In this document: positions 1-10,516 of the stretch, piece after piece
Layout of the letters: each line of letters begins with the position of its first letter
Position numbering within the stretch: position 1 is the first letter of the stretch
Assembly: GCA_020723185.1 (NCBI GenBank)
Contig: DYJI01000006.1
Location: 62,001-126,000, forward strand
Direction of reading: 5' to 3'
Length of the DNA stretch: 64,000 nucleotides
Origin: Sideroxydans lithotrophicus
Lineage (GTDB): Bacteria > Pseudomonadota > Gammaproteobacteria > Burkholderiales > Gallionellaceae
Made by a program: the position numbers and the translations under genes
Notes under the pieces: generated by a model
The model's input: only the letters and a program-made list of their open reading frames with translations
What the model was told of the DNA's origin: nothing
Databases searched by the model: none

Positions 1-1068
1 CACAATCCGCCCGAGTACAACGGCTTGAAGATCGTGCTGGATGGAGAGACGCTATCGGGTGCTGCGATCCAAAGCCTGCGCGCGCGCATCGATAGCGGCG
101 AGCTGACCCACGGTGACGGCAGATATTCCAGATATGACATCGCCCCCGAGTACATGGCGCGCATCATCGGCGACATCCGTCTGGCCCGACCGATGAAGCT
201 CACGGTGGATTGCGGCAACGGCGTGGCGGGTGATTTCGCTGCCGAGCTCTATCGGGGGCTGGGCTGCGAGGTGAAAGAACTATACTGCGATGTGGACGGG
301 CGATTCCCCCACCATCACCCCGACCCTTCCGACCCAGCCAATCTCGCAGACCTGATCGACAGTCTGCACTGTGATGACAGCGAGCTGGGACTGGCCTTCG
401 ACGGCGATGCAGACCGGCTGGGCGTCGTCACCAAAGACGGCGGCATCATCTTCCCGGACCGTCAGTTGATGCTGTTCGCGGCCGATCTGCTCGCGCGCCA
501 TCCAGGCGCGGAGGTGATCTTCGACGTCAAGTGCTCGGGCAAATTGTTCCCCTGGATACGCGAGCATGGCGGCACACCTTCGATGTGGAAGACCGGCCAT
601 TCGCTGATCAAAGCCAGGATGAAAGAGACCGGCGCGATGCTGGCCGCCGAGATGACCGGCCATGTGTTCTTCAAGGAACACTGGTATGGCTTCGACGACG
701 GCTTGTATGCCGGCGCAAGACTGCTGGAGATATTGAGCAGGTTCGAGGATGCGAGTGTGGTGCTACATGCCCTGCCCGACTCGGTTAACACGCCGGAGTT
801 GCATATCCGCACCGCAGAGGGCGAGCACCACGCATTGATTGACCGGCTGCAGGATGAAGCACGATTCGCGGATGCGCTGGACATCGTCACGATCGACGGC
901 CTGCGCGTGGAATATGCCGATGGCTTCGGTCTGGTGCGCGCGTCAAACACGATCCCGGCCATCGTGCTGCGATTCGAAGCGGATGACGAGGCTGCGCTGC
1001 AGCGCATACAGGGAGATTTCAGGAAACTGTTGCTGGATGCATCACCAGTATTGGTGTTGCCCTTCTGA
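1..1068 (+). CDS. algC: Phosphomannomutase/phosphoglucomutase, 5'-truncated by the window edge
   Basis: This cytoplasmic alpha-D-phosphohexomutase interconverts hexose 6- and 1-phosphates for nucleotide sugar and exopolysaccharide synthesis. The frame is open to base 1 and starts within the active-site phosphoserine loop (HNPPEYNG), so domain 1 and the phosphoserine itself lie outside. The metal-binding loop DGDADR is at bases 400-417 (the family usually has DGDGDR). The sugar-specificity loop EMTGHVFF and the domain 4 phosphate-binding loop RASNT are intact. The C-terminus ends in PF as in Pseudomonas AlgC. It converges on the response regulator gene with only 9 bases between stop codons. 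The family is certain. The exact substrate preference, and so the symbol, is inferred from similarity to AlgC. Confidence 0.9.
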   Translation, partial: HNPPEYNGLKIVLDGETLSGAAIQSLRARIDSGELTHGDGRYSRYDIAPEYMARIIGDIRLARPMKLTVDCGNGVAGDFAAELYRGLGCEVKELYCDVDGRFPHHHPDPSDPANLADLIDSLHCDDSELGLAFDGDADRLGVVTKDGGIIFPDRQLMLFAADLLARHPGAEVIFDVKCSGKLFPWIREHGGTPSMWKTGHSLIKARMKETGAMLAAEMTGHVFFKEHWYGFDDGLYAGARLLEILSRFEDASVVLHALPDSVNTPELHIRTAEGEHHALIDRLQDEARFADALDIVTIDGLRVEYADGFGLVRASNTIPAIVLRFEADDEAALQRIQGDFRKLLLDASPVLVLPF

Positions 1069-1077
1069 GCCGGCAGC

Positions 1078-1536
1078 TCAGGAGTGGATGGTCTGCTGCA
1101 GCGCCTTGCCCATACCGTTCTCGTCCAGCCAGCCCAACTCGATCAGGTCGCGCATCAACTGGCTGAACTCCGCCAGATTCTCCGGCTTGCGCACGAAGCT
1201 GTTGGCACCGATCTGGTAGGAAAGCACAACATCCGAGGGCTCATGGCTGTCTGAATAGACCACGATGGGCACGTGTGTGAGGCGGCTATCCATGCGCAAC
1301 GTTCGCAGTACCGCGAGTCCGAGCAGCTTGGGCAACTTGAGATCGAGCAGGATCAGGCGCGGTACGGGATGGCCGTGTGAGGTCTCGGCAGACAACCAAT
1401 CGAGTGCGGCGACACTGTCCGGCACCACGGCCAGATACAGTTCGCCGGGACAACTGGCGACCGCCTGCTGCACCAGCAGGATCGCCGCTTCCTCGTTCTC
1501 CACCAGCAAGATCGTATCGCCAGATTGCTTCAACAT
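1078..1536 (-). CDS. Single-domain response regulator (CheY/Rcp1-like receiver)
   Basis: The product is a stand-alone receiver of 152 residues with no output domain. The phosphoacceptor is Asp65 in ILLDLKLPK, the conserved Lys is in VRKPEN, and a Ser replaces the usual Thr in VVYSDS. The N-terminal acidic pocket reads VENEE, so an Asn sits where most relatives have Asp. The start is the ATG behind GGAAGG; a longer in-frame extension runs into the end of alaS and lacks a credible start. No histidine kinase is adjacent, so its partner is unknown. It lies 67 bases downstream of alaS in the same direction and may be co-transcribed with it. It resembles the Rcp1 family more than DNA-binding regulators. 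Confidence 0.85.
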   Translation of the reverse strand: MLKQSGDTILLVENEEAAILLVQQAVASCPGELYLAVVPDSVAALDWLSAETSHGHPVPRLILLDLKLPKLLGLAVLRTLRMDSRLTHVPIVVYSDSHEPSDVVLSYQIGANSFVRKPENLAEFSQLMRDLIELGWLDENGMGKALQQTIHS

Positions 1537-1603
1537 CTGCCTTCCCTTGCCTCCACATAAGCCCCATGCTGCAGCATGAACCGTCTGCAAGCCAGACGGC
1601 GGA

Positions 1604-4225
1604 TCACAATCTTTCTTTGGCCCAGCCTGCCACGGACGCCAAAGCCTTGGCCAGATGTTCAGGCTGCGTGCCGCCCGCCATCGCCATGTCCGGGCGACCA
1701 CCGCCCTTGCCGCCGACCTGCTGCGCGACGAAGTTCACAAGGTCGCCTGCCTTGACCTTGGCCGTCAGATCGGCGGTGACACCTGCAGCCAGGCTGACCT
1801 TGCCGTCGGCATCAGCCGCCAGCACGATAACGGCAGATTTCAGCTTGTCCTTGAGCTTGTCCATGGTCTCGCGCAGCGTGGCGGCATCGGCCCCCTCCAG
1901 CTTCGCGGCCAGCACTTTCACGCCGTTGACGTCCTGCGCCTGGGAAACGAGCTCATCGCCCTGCGCGGAAGCGAGTTTGGATTTCAGCGCGGCGAGTTCC
2001 TTCTCCAGCACTTTCACGTTGTCCATGATCTGCGCGACGCGTGCAGCGGTTTCGGCAGGTTGCGCCTTCACCGCGTCGGCCACCTGCTGCAACTGCCATT
2101 CCTGCTGCTGCACCAGCGCCAGCGCGCCCTCGCCGGTCACCGCCTCGACGCGGCGCACGCCGGCGGCCACGCCGCTCTCGGCCACGATCTTGAACAGGCC
2201 GATGTCGCCGGTGCGCTTCACATGCGTGCCGCCGCACAGTTCCTTGGAGCTGCCGATGGAGAGCACGCGCACCTCGTCGCCGTACTTCTCGCCGAACAGC
2301 ATCATCGCTCCGGTCTTCTGCGCGTCCTCGATGGCCATCACGCTGGCATCGGTCGCGCTGTTGGCCAGAATCTCGGCATTGACGATAGCTTCCACGCGAC
2401 GGATCTCGGCATCGGTCAGCGGCTGGTTCTGTACGAAGTCGAAGCGCGTCTTGTCCGGATCGACCTGCGAACCCTTCTGCTGCACGTGAGGGCCCAGCAC
2501 CTCGCGCAAGGCCTTGTGCATCAGGTGCGTCACCGAGTGGTTACGCTCGGTGCGCGCGCGCGCCTGCATATCCACGCGCGCCGTGACGCCGTTGCCCACG
2601 GAGAGCTTGCCGGTCTTCACCACACCGTGATGGCCGAACACCGTGGCCTGTATCTTCTGCGTGTCCTCGACCGCGAAGATGCCGTGCACGCTGCGCAGCT
2701 CGCCGCGGTCGCCCACCTGACCGCCTGACTCGGCATAGAACGGGGTGTCGTCCAGTACCACCACGCCCATCTCGCCCTCTTTCAACTCGTTCACCTCCAC
2801 GCCATCCTTGTACAGCGCGAGCACGTTGCCCTTGTGCTCCAGCGTCTCATAACCGTGGAAGGTCGTGGCCGGGCCGGAATATTCCAGGTTGGCAGCCATC
2901 TTGAACTTGCCGGCGGCGCGCGCCTGCTCCTTCTGGCGCGCCATCGCGGCGTTGAACGCGGCATCGTCCACCGACACGTTGCGCTCGCGGCAGATGTCGG
3001 CGGTCAGATCGAGCGGGAAGCCGTAGGTGTCGTGCAGCTTGAAAGCGGTCTCGCCGTCGAACACCTTGGCGCCCGTCTTTTCCATCCCGGCCAGCTCGGC
3101 TTCGAGGATCGCCATGCCATGCTCGATGGTGGCGAAGAATCGCTCCTCTTCCAGCTTGAGCACGCCTTTCACGCGCACGTGTTCGGCGACCAGTTCCGGA
3201 TAGGCACTGCCCATCTGCCCGACCAGGTCTTCCACCATGTTGTAGAAGAACGGGCCGCGCGCCCCCAGCTTGTAGCCGTGGCGGATCGCGCGGCGGATGA
3301 TGCGGCGCAGCACGTAGCCGCGACCTTCGTTGCCGGGGATCACGCCGTCGGCGATCAGGAAGGAACAGGCGCGGATATGGTCGGCGAGCACGCGCAGGCT
3401 GGGCTGGTCGAGGTTGGTCTGCTTGGTCTCGCGCGCCGCGGCCTTGATCAGCGCCTGGAACAGATCGATCTCGTAGTTCGCATGCACGCCCTGCAGCACC
3501 GCGGAGATGCGCTCCAGTCCCATGCCGGTATCGACGGAAGGCTTGGGCAGCGGATGCATCACGCCTGCTTCGTCGCGGTTGAACTGCATGAACACGTTGT
3601 TCCAGATTTCAATGTAGCGGTCGCCGTCTTCCTCGGGCGATCCGGGCAATCCGCCGGGGATGTGCGCGCCGTGGTCATAGAAGATCTCGGTGCAGGGGCC
3701 GCAGGGGCCGGTGTCGCCCATCATCCAGAAGTTGTCGGACGCATAGCGCGCGCCCTTGTTGTCGCCGATGCGGATCACGCGGTCCGGCGTCAGCCCCATC
3801 TCTTTCGTCCAGATGTCGTATGCCTCGTCGTCCTCGGCATACACGGTGACATAGAGTTTTTCCTTGGGCAGCTTGAACACCTCGGTCAGCAGTTCCCATG
3901 CGTACTTGATCGCGTCGCGCTTGAAGTAATCGCCGAAGCTGAAGTTTCCCAGCATCTCGAAAAAGGTGTGGTGGCGCGCGGTGTAGCCGACGTTCTCCAG
4001 ATCGTTGTGCTTGCCACCGGCGCGCACGCATTTCTGTGACGAGGCTGCGCGGGTGTAAGGCCGCTTGTCGAAGCCGAGGAACACGTCCTTGAACTGGTTC
4101 ATGCCCGCGTTGGTGAACAGCAGGGTCGGGTCTTCATGCGGCACCAGCGAACTGGAGGCGACCACGGCGTGGCCTTTGGAGGCAAAGTAATCTAGGAACT
4201 TCTGGCGAATCTCGCTGCTTTTCAT
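1604..4225 (-). CDS. alaS: Alanyl-tRNA synthetase
   Basis: AlaRS charges tRNA-Ala in the cytoplasm and hydrolyses mischarged Ser/Gly-tRNA-Ala. At 873 residues it is of usual length. The N-terminal class II catalytic core (about 1-400) carries the F-x-N-A-G-M-N-Q-F motif 1 region and [13 protein letters not shown]. The editing domain shows its zinc ligands HSVTH (563-567) and CGGTH (664-668). A C-terminal coiled coil and C-Ala domain ending in [12 protein letters not shown] follow. It lies downstream of recX with a 99-base gap, the conserved proteobacterial order pncC-recA-recX-alaS. The leader carries a perfect short hairpin and an extended -10 element (separate entry), which suggests it has its own promoter. 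Confidence 0.98.
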   Translation of the reverse strand: MKSSEIRQKFLDYFASKGHAVVASSSLVPHEDPTLLFTNAGMNQFKDVFLGFDKRPYTRAASSQKCVRAGGKHNDLENVGYTARHHTFFEMLGNFSFGDYFKRDAIKYAWELLTEVFKLPKEKLYVTVYAEDDEAYDIWTKEMGLTPDRVIRIGDNKGARYASDNFWMMGDTGPCGPCTEIFYDHGAHIPGGLPGSPEEDGDRYIEIWNNVFMQFNRDEAGVMHPLPKPSVDTGMGLERISAVLQGVHANYEIDLFQALIKAAARETKQTNLDQPSLRVLADHIRACSFLIADGVIPGNEGRGYVLRRIIRRAIRHGYKLGARGPFFYNMVEDLVGQMGSAYPELVAEHVRVKGVLKLEEERFFATIEHGMAILEAELAGMEKTGAKVFDGETAFKLHDTYGFPLDLTADICRERNVSVDDAAFNAAMARQKEQARAAGKFKMAANLEYSGPATTFHGYETLEHKGNVLALYKDGVEVNELKEGEMGVVVLDDTPFYAESGGQVGDRGELRSVHGIFAVEDTQKIQATVFGHHGVVKTGKLSVGNGVTARVDMQARARTERNHSVTHLMHKALREVLGPHVQQKGSQVDPDKTRFDFVQNQPLTDAEIRRVEAIVNAEILANSATDASVMAIEDAQKTGAMMLFGEKYGDEVRVLSIGSSKELCGGTHVKRTGDIGLFKIVAESGVAAGVRRVEAVTGEGALALVQQQEWQLQQVADAVKAQPAETAARVAQIMDNVKVLEKELAALKSKLASAQGDELVSQAQDVNGVKVLAAKLEGADAATLRETMDKLKDKLKSAVIVLAADADGKVSLAAGVTADLTAKVKAGDLVNFVAQQVGGKGGGRPDMAMAGGTQPEHLAKALASVAGWAKERL

Positions 4226-4260
4226 CTGGTCACCGCTGGCCGCAATCGTTCAACAAACAC

Positions 4261-4298
4261 GCCGCCCAATGGGCGGCATCACGGCGCGAATCATACCA
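4261..4298 (-). promoter_or_regulatory. Candidate alaS promoter element and leader hairpin
   Basis: On the minus strand an extended -10 (TGG then TATGAT, bases 4290-4298) is followed by a perfect 7-bp inverted repeat, GCCGCCC-ATT-GGGCGGC (4261-4277), before the alaS start. No good -35 is visible. The hairpin is followed by GTGTTTGTTG, a poor U-tract, so it could also be a weak recX terminator. Escherichia coli AlaRS represses its own gene through a palindrome near the promoter; whether this hairpin does something similar is speculation. Confidence 0.35.
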
Positions 4299-4324
4299 TT
4301 TGGCAAGCTGTTAGGGCACGGCTA

Positions 4325-4795
4325 TCAGTCCTCGTCGGACGGGTTACCAGCGGCGGATTTCAGGACTTTCAGGATCACCTCGGCAGAGAATCCTCGGGAC
4401 TGCAGAAAACGTATCTGGCGCGCCTTTTCCACTGCATCCTGCGGTGGTTTACCGAACTTTCGCTGCCACACATCGCGCGCCGATTCCAGCTCGGAGGCTT
4501 TCAGCTCGGGCAGTGTAGCAGCGATAAGATCATCACCGATACCGCGCTGGCGCAATTCGTGGGCGATACGCTGGCTGCCGAATCGGCCGCGCTTTGCATC
4601 CACCAATTGCGTGGCTGCGCGCGCATCGGATAGCCAGTTGCGTTCTTCCAGCTCGTCCAGCACGGCTTCCAGATCTTCATCTTCCTGCACATACGGCTGC
4701 AGCTTTTGCCGCAACTCCCCCCTGCTGTGCTCGCGCCGCGCCAGATAGCGCATGGCGCGGACACGCAGCGTCAACTCAGGCTTCGGCTTCCGCAC
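4325..4795 (-). CDS. recX: RecX, regulatory protein of RecA
   Basis: RecX binds the RecA filament and limits its extension and strand-exchange activity. The 156-residue product has the three-helix repeat organisation of the family, with the ARREHSRGELRQKL block near the N-terminus and GSQRIAHELRQRGI in the middle. The start used is GTG, the first start codon after an in-frame TGA; no strong Shine-Dalgarno site precedes it. An internal ATG at MRYLARRE is an alternative. Its first 20 bases overlap the end of a small frame that fills the recA-recX gap, so translation is probably coupled to that frame and through it to recA. Confidence 0.93.
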   Translation of the reverse strand: MRKPKPELTLRVRAMRYLARREHSRGELRQKLQPYVQEDEDLEAVLDELEERNWLSDARAATQLVDAKRGRFGSQRIAHELRQRGIGDDLIAATLPELKASELESARDVWQRKFGKPPQDAVEKARQIRFLQSRGFSAEVILKVLKSAAGNPSDED

Positions 4796-4886
4796 CGGCG
4801 TTCAGGGCAGCCACGCCGAGCGTTTCGCGGACGCGATTCTGGTTACGGCCAGCCGCAGGCGCGGCTTTCACATGCGCTCCGCGCAT
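4776..4886 (-). CDS. Small ORF between recA and recX with a RecA-like C-terminal tail
   Basis: This frame encodes 36 residues from an ATG preceded by GGAGG at 5-base spacing. An in-frame upstream ATG at base 4922 overlaps the recA stop as TGATG and would give 48 residues. The last 20 residues (NRVRETLGVAALNAGAEAEA) parallel the end of the upstream RecA ([19 protein letters not shown]), and 15 bases (AATCGCGTCCGCGAA) are identical. It is in a different frame from recA, so it is not simple readthrough, and its stop lies inside recX. It may be a decayed partial duplication of the recA 3' end, a coupling peptide for recX, or a genuine small RecA-tail mimic. No function is known to me. Confidence 0.5.
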   Translation of the reverse strand: MRGAHVKAAPAAGRNQNRVRETLGVAALNAGAEAEA

Positions 4887-4921
4887 ATGAGCCTCCGCCG
4901 AAATCGCATCTGAACCGGTCA

Positions 4922-5941
<1,020 letters not shown>

Positions 5942-6001
5942 GTTCGATCTCCTTGGGAAAATTTCGGAGCGGATTGTTGCACAAGGTTTTGGACTTGTAC
6001 A

Positions 6002-6013
6002 GAACGTTCGTTC
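6002..6013 (-). promoter_or_regulatory. LexA (SOS) operator of recA, non-canonical type
   Basis: The minus-strand sequence GAACGAACGTTC is a perfect 5-bp inverted repeat around AA, 60 bases upstream of the recA start. It fits the Bacillus-type GAAC-N4-GTTC box and, from memory, exactly matches the GAACGaaCGTTC LexA motif described for Sideroxydans and Gallionella. No canonical betaproteobacterial CTGT-N8-ACAG box is present in this gap. It lies just 4 bases beyond the pncC stop codon, so recA can be induced independently of pncC. Confidence 0.85.
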
Positions 6014-6017
6014 TTTT

Positions 6018-6509
6018 TTATGCGGCAAGAGTATTTTGGGCCAGCCGGTCAAGTACGCCCTGCAAGGCCACGCGCTCCGCCTGGGCGCGCACCTCGTCCC
6101 GATTGCCGGAGAACTGATGGCGCGCCACCGTGGCAGCCCCCTTTGCGAGCGCCCAAGCGAACCAGACCGTGCCGACCGGCTTGTCCGGCGTACCACCGTC
6201 AGGACCGGCGATGCCGCTCACTGCCAGTGCGACTTGCGCCGTACTGTACCGCAAAGCCCCTTCCGCCATCTCGCGCACGACGGCTTCCGACACCGCACCA
6301 TAGGCGATCAACGTGGCTTCCTGCACACCCAGCATCTGCTGCTTGGACAGGTTGGAATAGGTGACGAAACCACGCTCGAACCAGGCCGAACTGCCGGAGA
6401 CGCTTGTGACTGCCTGTGCGATGCCGCCGCCGGTACAGGACTCCGCGGTCGCCAGCATCATGCCGTGCGACTTGAGCGCAGCCCCAACCTTTGCCGCCAG
6501 CGTATCCAT
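6018..6509 (-). CDS. pncC: Nicotinamide-nucleotide amidohydrolase PncC (CinA C-terminal domain)
   Basis: PncC deamidates NMN to nicotinate mononucleotide, recycling pyridine nucleotides. The 163-residue product is the stand-alone C-terminal CinA domain, with the signature ATAESCTGG near the N-terminus and [19 protein letters not shown] in the second half. The ATG start overlaps the metZ stop as TGATG and has GAGG 6 bases upstream; the GTG one codon earlier is too close to that site. The pncC-recA pairing is common in Proteobacteria. It is probably translated from the metZ message, under the riboswitch in front of metZ. Confidence 0.93.
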   Translation of the reverse strand: MDTLAAKVGAALKSHGMMLATAESCTGGGIAQAVTSVSGSSAWFERGFVTYSNLSKQQMLGVQEATLIAYGAVSEAVVREMAEGALRYSTAQVALAVSGIAGPDGGTPDKPVGTVWFAWALAKGAATVARHQFSGNRDEVRAQAERVALQGVLDRLAQNTLAA

Positions 6510-7678
6510 CACAGTCCTCGTGCGAGGTCGTTCTGGATGTCGACCACCGCCTCCAGTCCGACCGCGATGCGGATCAAGCCATCGGTGATGCCGGCCGCCG
6601 CGCGTGCTTCGGGTGTGATGCGGGCATGGGTGGTGGTGGCCGGATGGGTGATGGTGGTCTTGGTGTCACCCAGGTTGGCGGTGATGGACAACAGTTTCGT
6701 GTTGTCGATCACCTTCCATGCCGCTTCCCTGCCCCCCTTCACTTCGAACGCGACAATGCCGCCGCCGGTCTTCTGCTGCTTCATCGCCAGCGCATGCTGC
6801 GGATGCGACGGCAAGCCGGGATAGAGCACGCGCGCCACGTTGGGCTGTTGTTCCAGCCATTGCGCCAGTTGCAGGGCATTGGCGCTGTGCGCGTCCATGC
6901 GCAGCTTGAGTGTCTCAAGACCCTTGAGGAACACCCAGGCGTTGAACGCGCTCATGGTAGGCCCGGCGGTGCGCAGGAAACCGTACACCGGCTCCATCAG
7001 TTTCTTGCTGCCCAGCACTGCGCCGCCCAGCACGCGCCCCTGTCCATCTATGTACTTGGTGGCGGAATGGATGACGATGTCCGCCCCCAGCTCCAGCGGG
7101 CGCTGCAGGATGGGTGTGCAGAAACAATTGTCCACGGCCAGCAACGCACCGCATCCCTTGGCCACCGCCGAGATGGCCGCGATGTCGGAGATCTCGGTGA
7201 GCGGATTGGATGGCGTCTCCAGGAAGAACAGCTTGGTGTTCGGACGCACCGCTGCCTGCCATTCGGCCACATCCGTTGCCGAGACGTACGTCGTCTCCAC
7301 GCCGAACTTCTTGAAGTAGTTGTTGAACAGGTTGATGGTCGAGCCGAACAGGCTGCGCGAGGCGACGATATGGTCCCCCGCTTTCAGCAGCCCCATCACG
7401 CAGGCGAGGATGGCCGACATGCCGGACGAGGTAGCCACGCATTGCTCCGCGCCTTCCAGTGCTGCCAATCTTTCCTCGAACATGCTGGTCGTGGGATTGG
7501 TGAAGCGCGCGTAGATGTTGCCCGGCTCTTCGCCGATGAAGCGCCGGGCGGCCTGTGCCGCGTTGTCGAACGTGAAACTGGAGGTCAGGAACATCGCCTC
7601 GCCATGTTCCATGAAAGGCGTTTGTACCCGCCCCGCCCTGACGGCCAGCGTCTCCAGCTGGTATTCGTTATCAGACAT
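6509..7678 (-). CDS. metZ: O-succinylhomoserine sulfhydrylase
   Basis: MetZ makes homocysteine directly from O-succinylhomoserine and sulfide, a PLP-dependent step of methionine synthesis. The 389-residue product belongs to the Cys/Met metabolism PLP family. The PLP lysine is Lys208 in HSATKYIDG, and SSGMSAI (84-90) forms the cofactor phosphate site. The start is the third of three consecutive start codons (GTG-ATG-ATG), chosen because GGAGG lies 5 bases before it. The gene sits behind a leader that reads as a SAM-II-type riboswitch with a terminator, which fits end-product repression by S-adenosylmethionine. It overlaps pncC by one base. Confidence 0.95.
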   Translation of the reverse strand: MSDNEYQLETLAVRAGRVQTPFMEHGEAMFLTSSFTFDNAAQAARRFIGEEPGNIYARFTNPTTSMFEERLAALEGAEQCVATSSGMSAILACVMGLLKAGDHIVASRSLFGSTINLFNNYFKKFGVETTYVSATDVAEWQAAVRPNTKLFFLETPSNPLTEISDIAAISAVAKGCGALLAVDNCFCTPILQRPLELGADIVIHSATKYIDGQGRVLGGAVLGSKKLMEPVYGFLRTAGPTMSAFNAWVFLKGLETLKLRMDAHSANALQLAQWLEQQPNVARVLYPGLPSHPQHALAMKQQKTGGGIVAFEVKGGREAAWKVIDNTKLLSITANLGDTKTTITHPATTTHARITPEARAAAGITDGLIRIAVGLEAVVDIQNDLARGL

Positions 7679-7712
7679 CATCACCTCCCTCGCGGCTCAA
7701 GGCTCGCGCAAC

Positions 7713-7746
7713 AAAAAACCCGGAAAGCTTGACGCTAAACCGGGTT
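7713..7746 (-). terminator. Intrinsic terminator of the metZ leader (attenuator)
   Basis: On the minus strand AACCCGG (7746-7740) pairs with CCGGGTT (7723-7717), with a small inner AGC/GCT helix, and the second arm runs into six T residues. Only 35 bases separate it from the metZ start, leaving no room for another promoter, so it must be read through for metZ to be expressed. The 5' arm also takes part in an alternative hairpin (7734-7759) in which GCTAAA pairs with TTTAGC and GGG pairs with CCC. That hairpin would prevent the terminator from forming. Confidence 0.85.
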
Positions 7747-7748
7747 CT

Positions 7749-7802
7749 CCCGCTTTAGCTGAATTTATATCGCGCCCGCAAGCTGTTCCTCAAATCGGCG
7801 CA
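7749..7802 (-). promoter_or_regulatory. SAM-II-type riboswitch aptamer upstream of metZ
   Basis: The minus-strand RNA contains, in order, GCGCC-GAUUUG, a GCUUGC segment, GGGCGC (closing P1), then AUAUAAAU and AGCUAAAG. This order and spacing match the SAM-II (metA) aptamer as I remember it from the crystallised environmental sequence: GCGCU-GAUUU, UUGCAAGCGC, GAUAAAU, AGCUAAA. The U-rich GAUUU and A-rich AUAAAU stretches would form the pseudoknot and triplex that hold SAM. GCUAAA is also half of an antiterminator hairpin, so ligand binding should free the terminator. The gene controlled is metZ, a methionine gene, which supports the call. SAM-II is best known in Alphaproteobacteria. No covariance search was possible here. 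Confidence 0.72.
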
Positions 7803-7807
7803 GGCGG

Positions 7808-7837
7808 AAAGTAGCACCCTCCGCCTTGATCCGTCAA
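7808..7837 (-). promoter_or_regulatory. Candidate sigma-70 promoter for the metZ leader
   Basis: On the minus strand TTGACG (7837-7832) is followed after 18 bases by TACTTT (7813-7808). The -35 is nearly ideal and the -10 is weak. Initiation about 7 bases downstream would fall at G7801, exactly where helix P1 of the proposed riboswitch begins. The promoter lies immediately after the purF stop codon. A 6-bp hairpin (AGGCGG/CCGCCT, 7826-7802) overlaps it. Read-through from purF is the alternative source of metZ transcripts. Confidence 0.45.
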
Positions 7838-7838
7838 A

Positions 7839-9365
<1,527 letters not shown>

Positions 9366-9403
9366 AATCGTTTCCCGTTTCCTGTGAATTTAATCGTTCG
9401 TTT

Positions 9404-9883
9404 TCAGCGTTGCGCTGTCTGCGTCGGCAAATAGTCGCGTGCATACAGCGCGGCCTGATGCAGCGGCTTGCTGGTCCATGCATCCTTCCACCAGCGTTTC
9501 TCCGGTAGACTGGTCAGACCGCCTATCCATACCAGCGCAAGGACCACCAGCAGTCCGCGCAGCACACCGAACATGATGCCGAACTTCCCGTCCACTCCGC
9601 CGAGCCCGGCGATCTTGGTCAGTTTGGACAGCAACCATGCGAACACGGCAGCCACGATCAGCGTCACCACGAACACCAGCGCAAAGGCCAACGCCGAACG
9701 GACAGCCTCCGCCGCGATCGCCTCGGGGATAAACGGCAAGGCCTGATCAGACAGCGTACTCGCCGCGATATATGCCGCGGCCCATCCCAGCAACGAGAAC
9801 AACTCATACATGAAACCGCGCCACCATCCCAGCAACGCCGATAACGCAATGACCACCAGAACGGCAATATCAAAGAACGGCAT
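9404..9883 (-). CDS. cvpA: CvpA family inner-membrane protein
   Basis: This 159-residue membrane protein has four predicted hydrophobic segments (about 3-20, 28-48, 64-88 and 104-125). It opens with FDIAVLVVIALSALLGWWRGF, a typical CvpA start. CvpA was named for colicin V production and is linked to envelope homeostasis; its biochemical role is not settled. It lies 4 bases downstream of the SPOR gene and 38 bases upstream of purF, so it is part of the folC-SPOR-cvpA-purF unit found in many Proteobacteria. The family assignment is secure from sequence and context. Confidence 0.92.
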   Translation of the reverse strand: MPFFDIAVLVVIALSALLGWWRGFMYELFSLLGWAAAYIAASTLSDQALPFIPEAIAAEAVRSALAFALVFVVTLIVAAVFAWLLSKLTKIAGLGGVDGKFGIMFGVLRGLLVVLALVWIGGLTSLPEKRWWKDAWTSKPLHQAALYARDYLPTQTAQR

Positions 9884-9887
9884 GCAC

Positions 9888-10499
9888 TTATTCCGGATTG
9901 ATCACGTTGGGCTTCAGACCGATGGCTTCCAGCTTGAGTTTCACCTTCTCCGCAGCTTCGCGGGAGGGATAGCCCCCCACGCGCACGCGCAGCATACCGG
10001 CGACCTTCTCGGTGTAGGCGGGGAAGCCGCGCTTCCTCAGATTCTCGAGCATTTGCCGTCCGGCGTCTTCGCGAGAATAGGCACCGACCTGCAACATCCA
10101 TCCCGACGGCGGAACGGGTTGCTTCGGTAACGCCGTCTTGTTTGCGGCCGGCACCGGCTGTGCCGTCTTGGATGCGGTCGGCACGGGCGCTTTGGGCTCG
10201 ATAACCGGATCGGGCTTGACGGTGACAGACGCTTCACTCGGTGCCGGAGGCACAGCGAGAATGGCACTGGCTGCCGACTCGGCTGGCAGATCGAGCTTCG
10301 CCTCGGGGCGGAATTCAGGCACTTCGGCCTTGTCCGGGATGCGCAACTCGATCGTGCCCATGTTCGCGCCCGGCTCGCTGTCGAACACCATGGGCAGGAA
10401 GATGACGATCCCCAGCATCAGCGCCACCGCGCCGATCAGGCGATGGCGCGCCTGACGCTTCAACTTGAATTCTTCGTCCGTATTGATCTGTTTGGCCAT
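9888..10499 (-). CDS. dedD: SPOR-domain inner-membrane protein (DedD-like)
   Basis: The 203-residue product has a short basic cytoplasmic N-terminus (KLKRQARHRL) and one membrane segment (about 20-38). A Pro/Ala/Lys-rich periplasmic linker follows, then a C-terminal SPOR domain (about 125-203) beginning GWMLQVGAYSREDAGR. SPOR domains bind denuded peptidoglycan at the septum; DedD and FtsN-like proteins promote cell constriction. The position between folC and cvpA is that of dedD in Enterobacteria and Betaproteobacteria. The linker composition varies freely in this family, so the symbol rests mainly on domain order and gene context. Confidence 0.88.
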   Translation of the reverse strand: MAKQINTDEEFKLKRQARHRLIGAVALMLGIVIFLPMVFDSEPGANMGTIELRIPDKAEVPEFRPEAKLDLPAESAASAILAVPPAPSEASVTVKPDPVIEPKAPVPTASKTAQPVPAANKTALPKQPVPPSGWMLQVGAYSREDAGRQMLENLRKRGFPAYTEKVAGMLRVRVGGYPSREAAEKVKLKLEAIGLKPNVINPE

Positions 10500-10516
10500 G
10501 GTGAATACCGGAAAAC

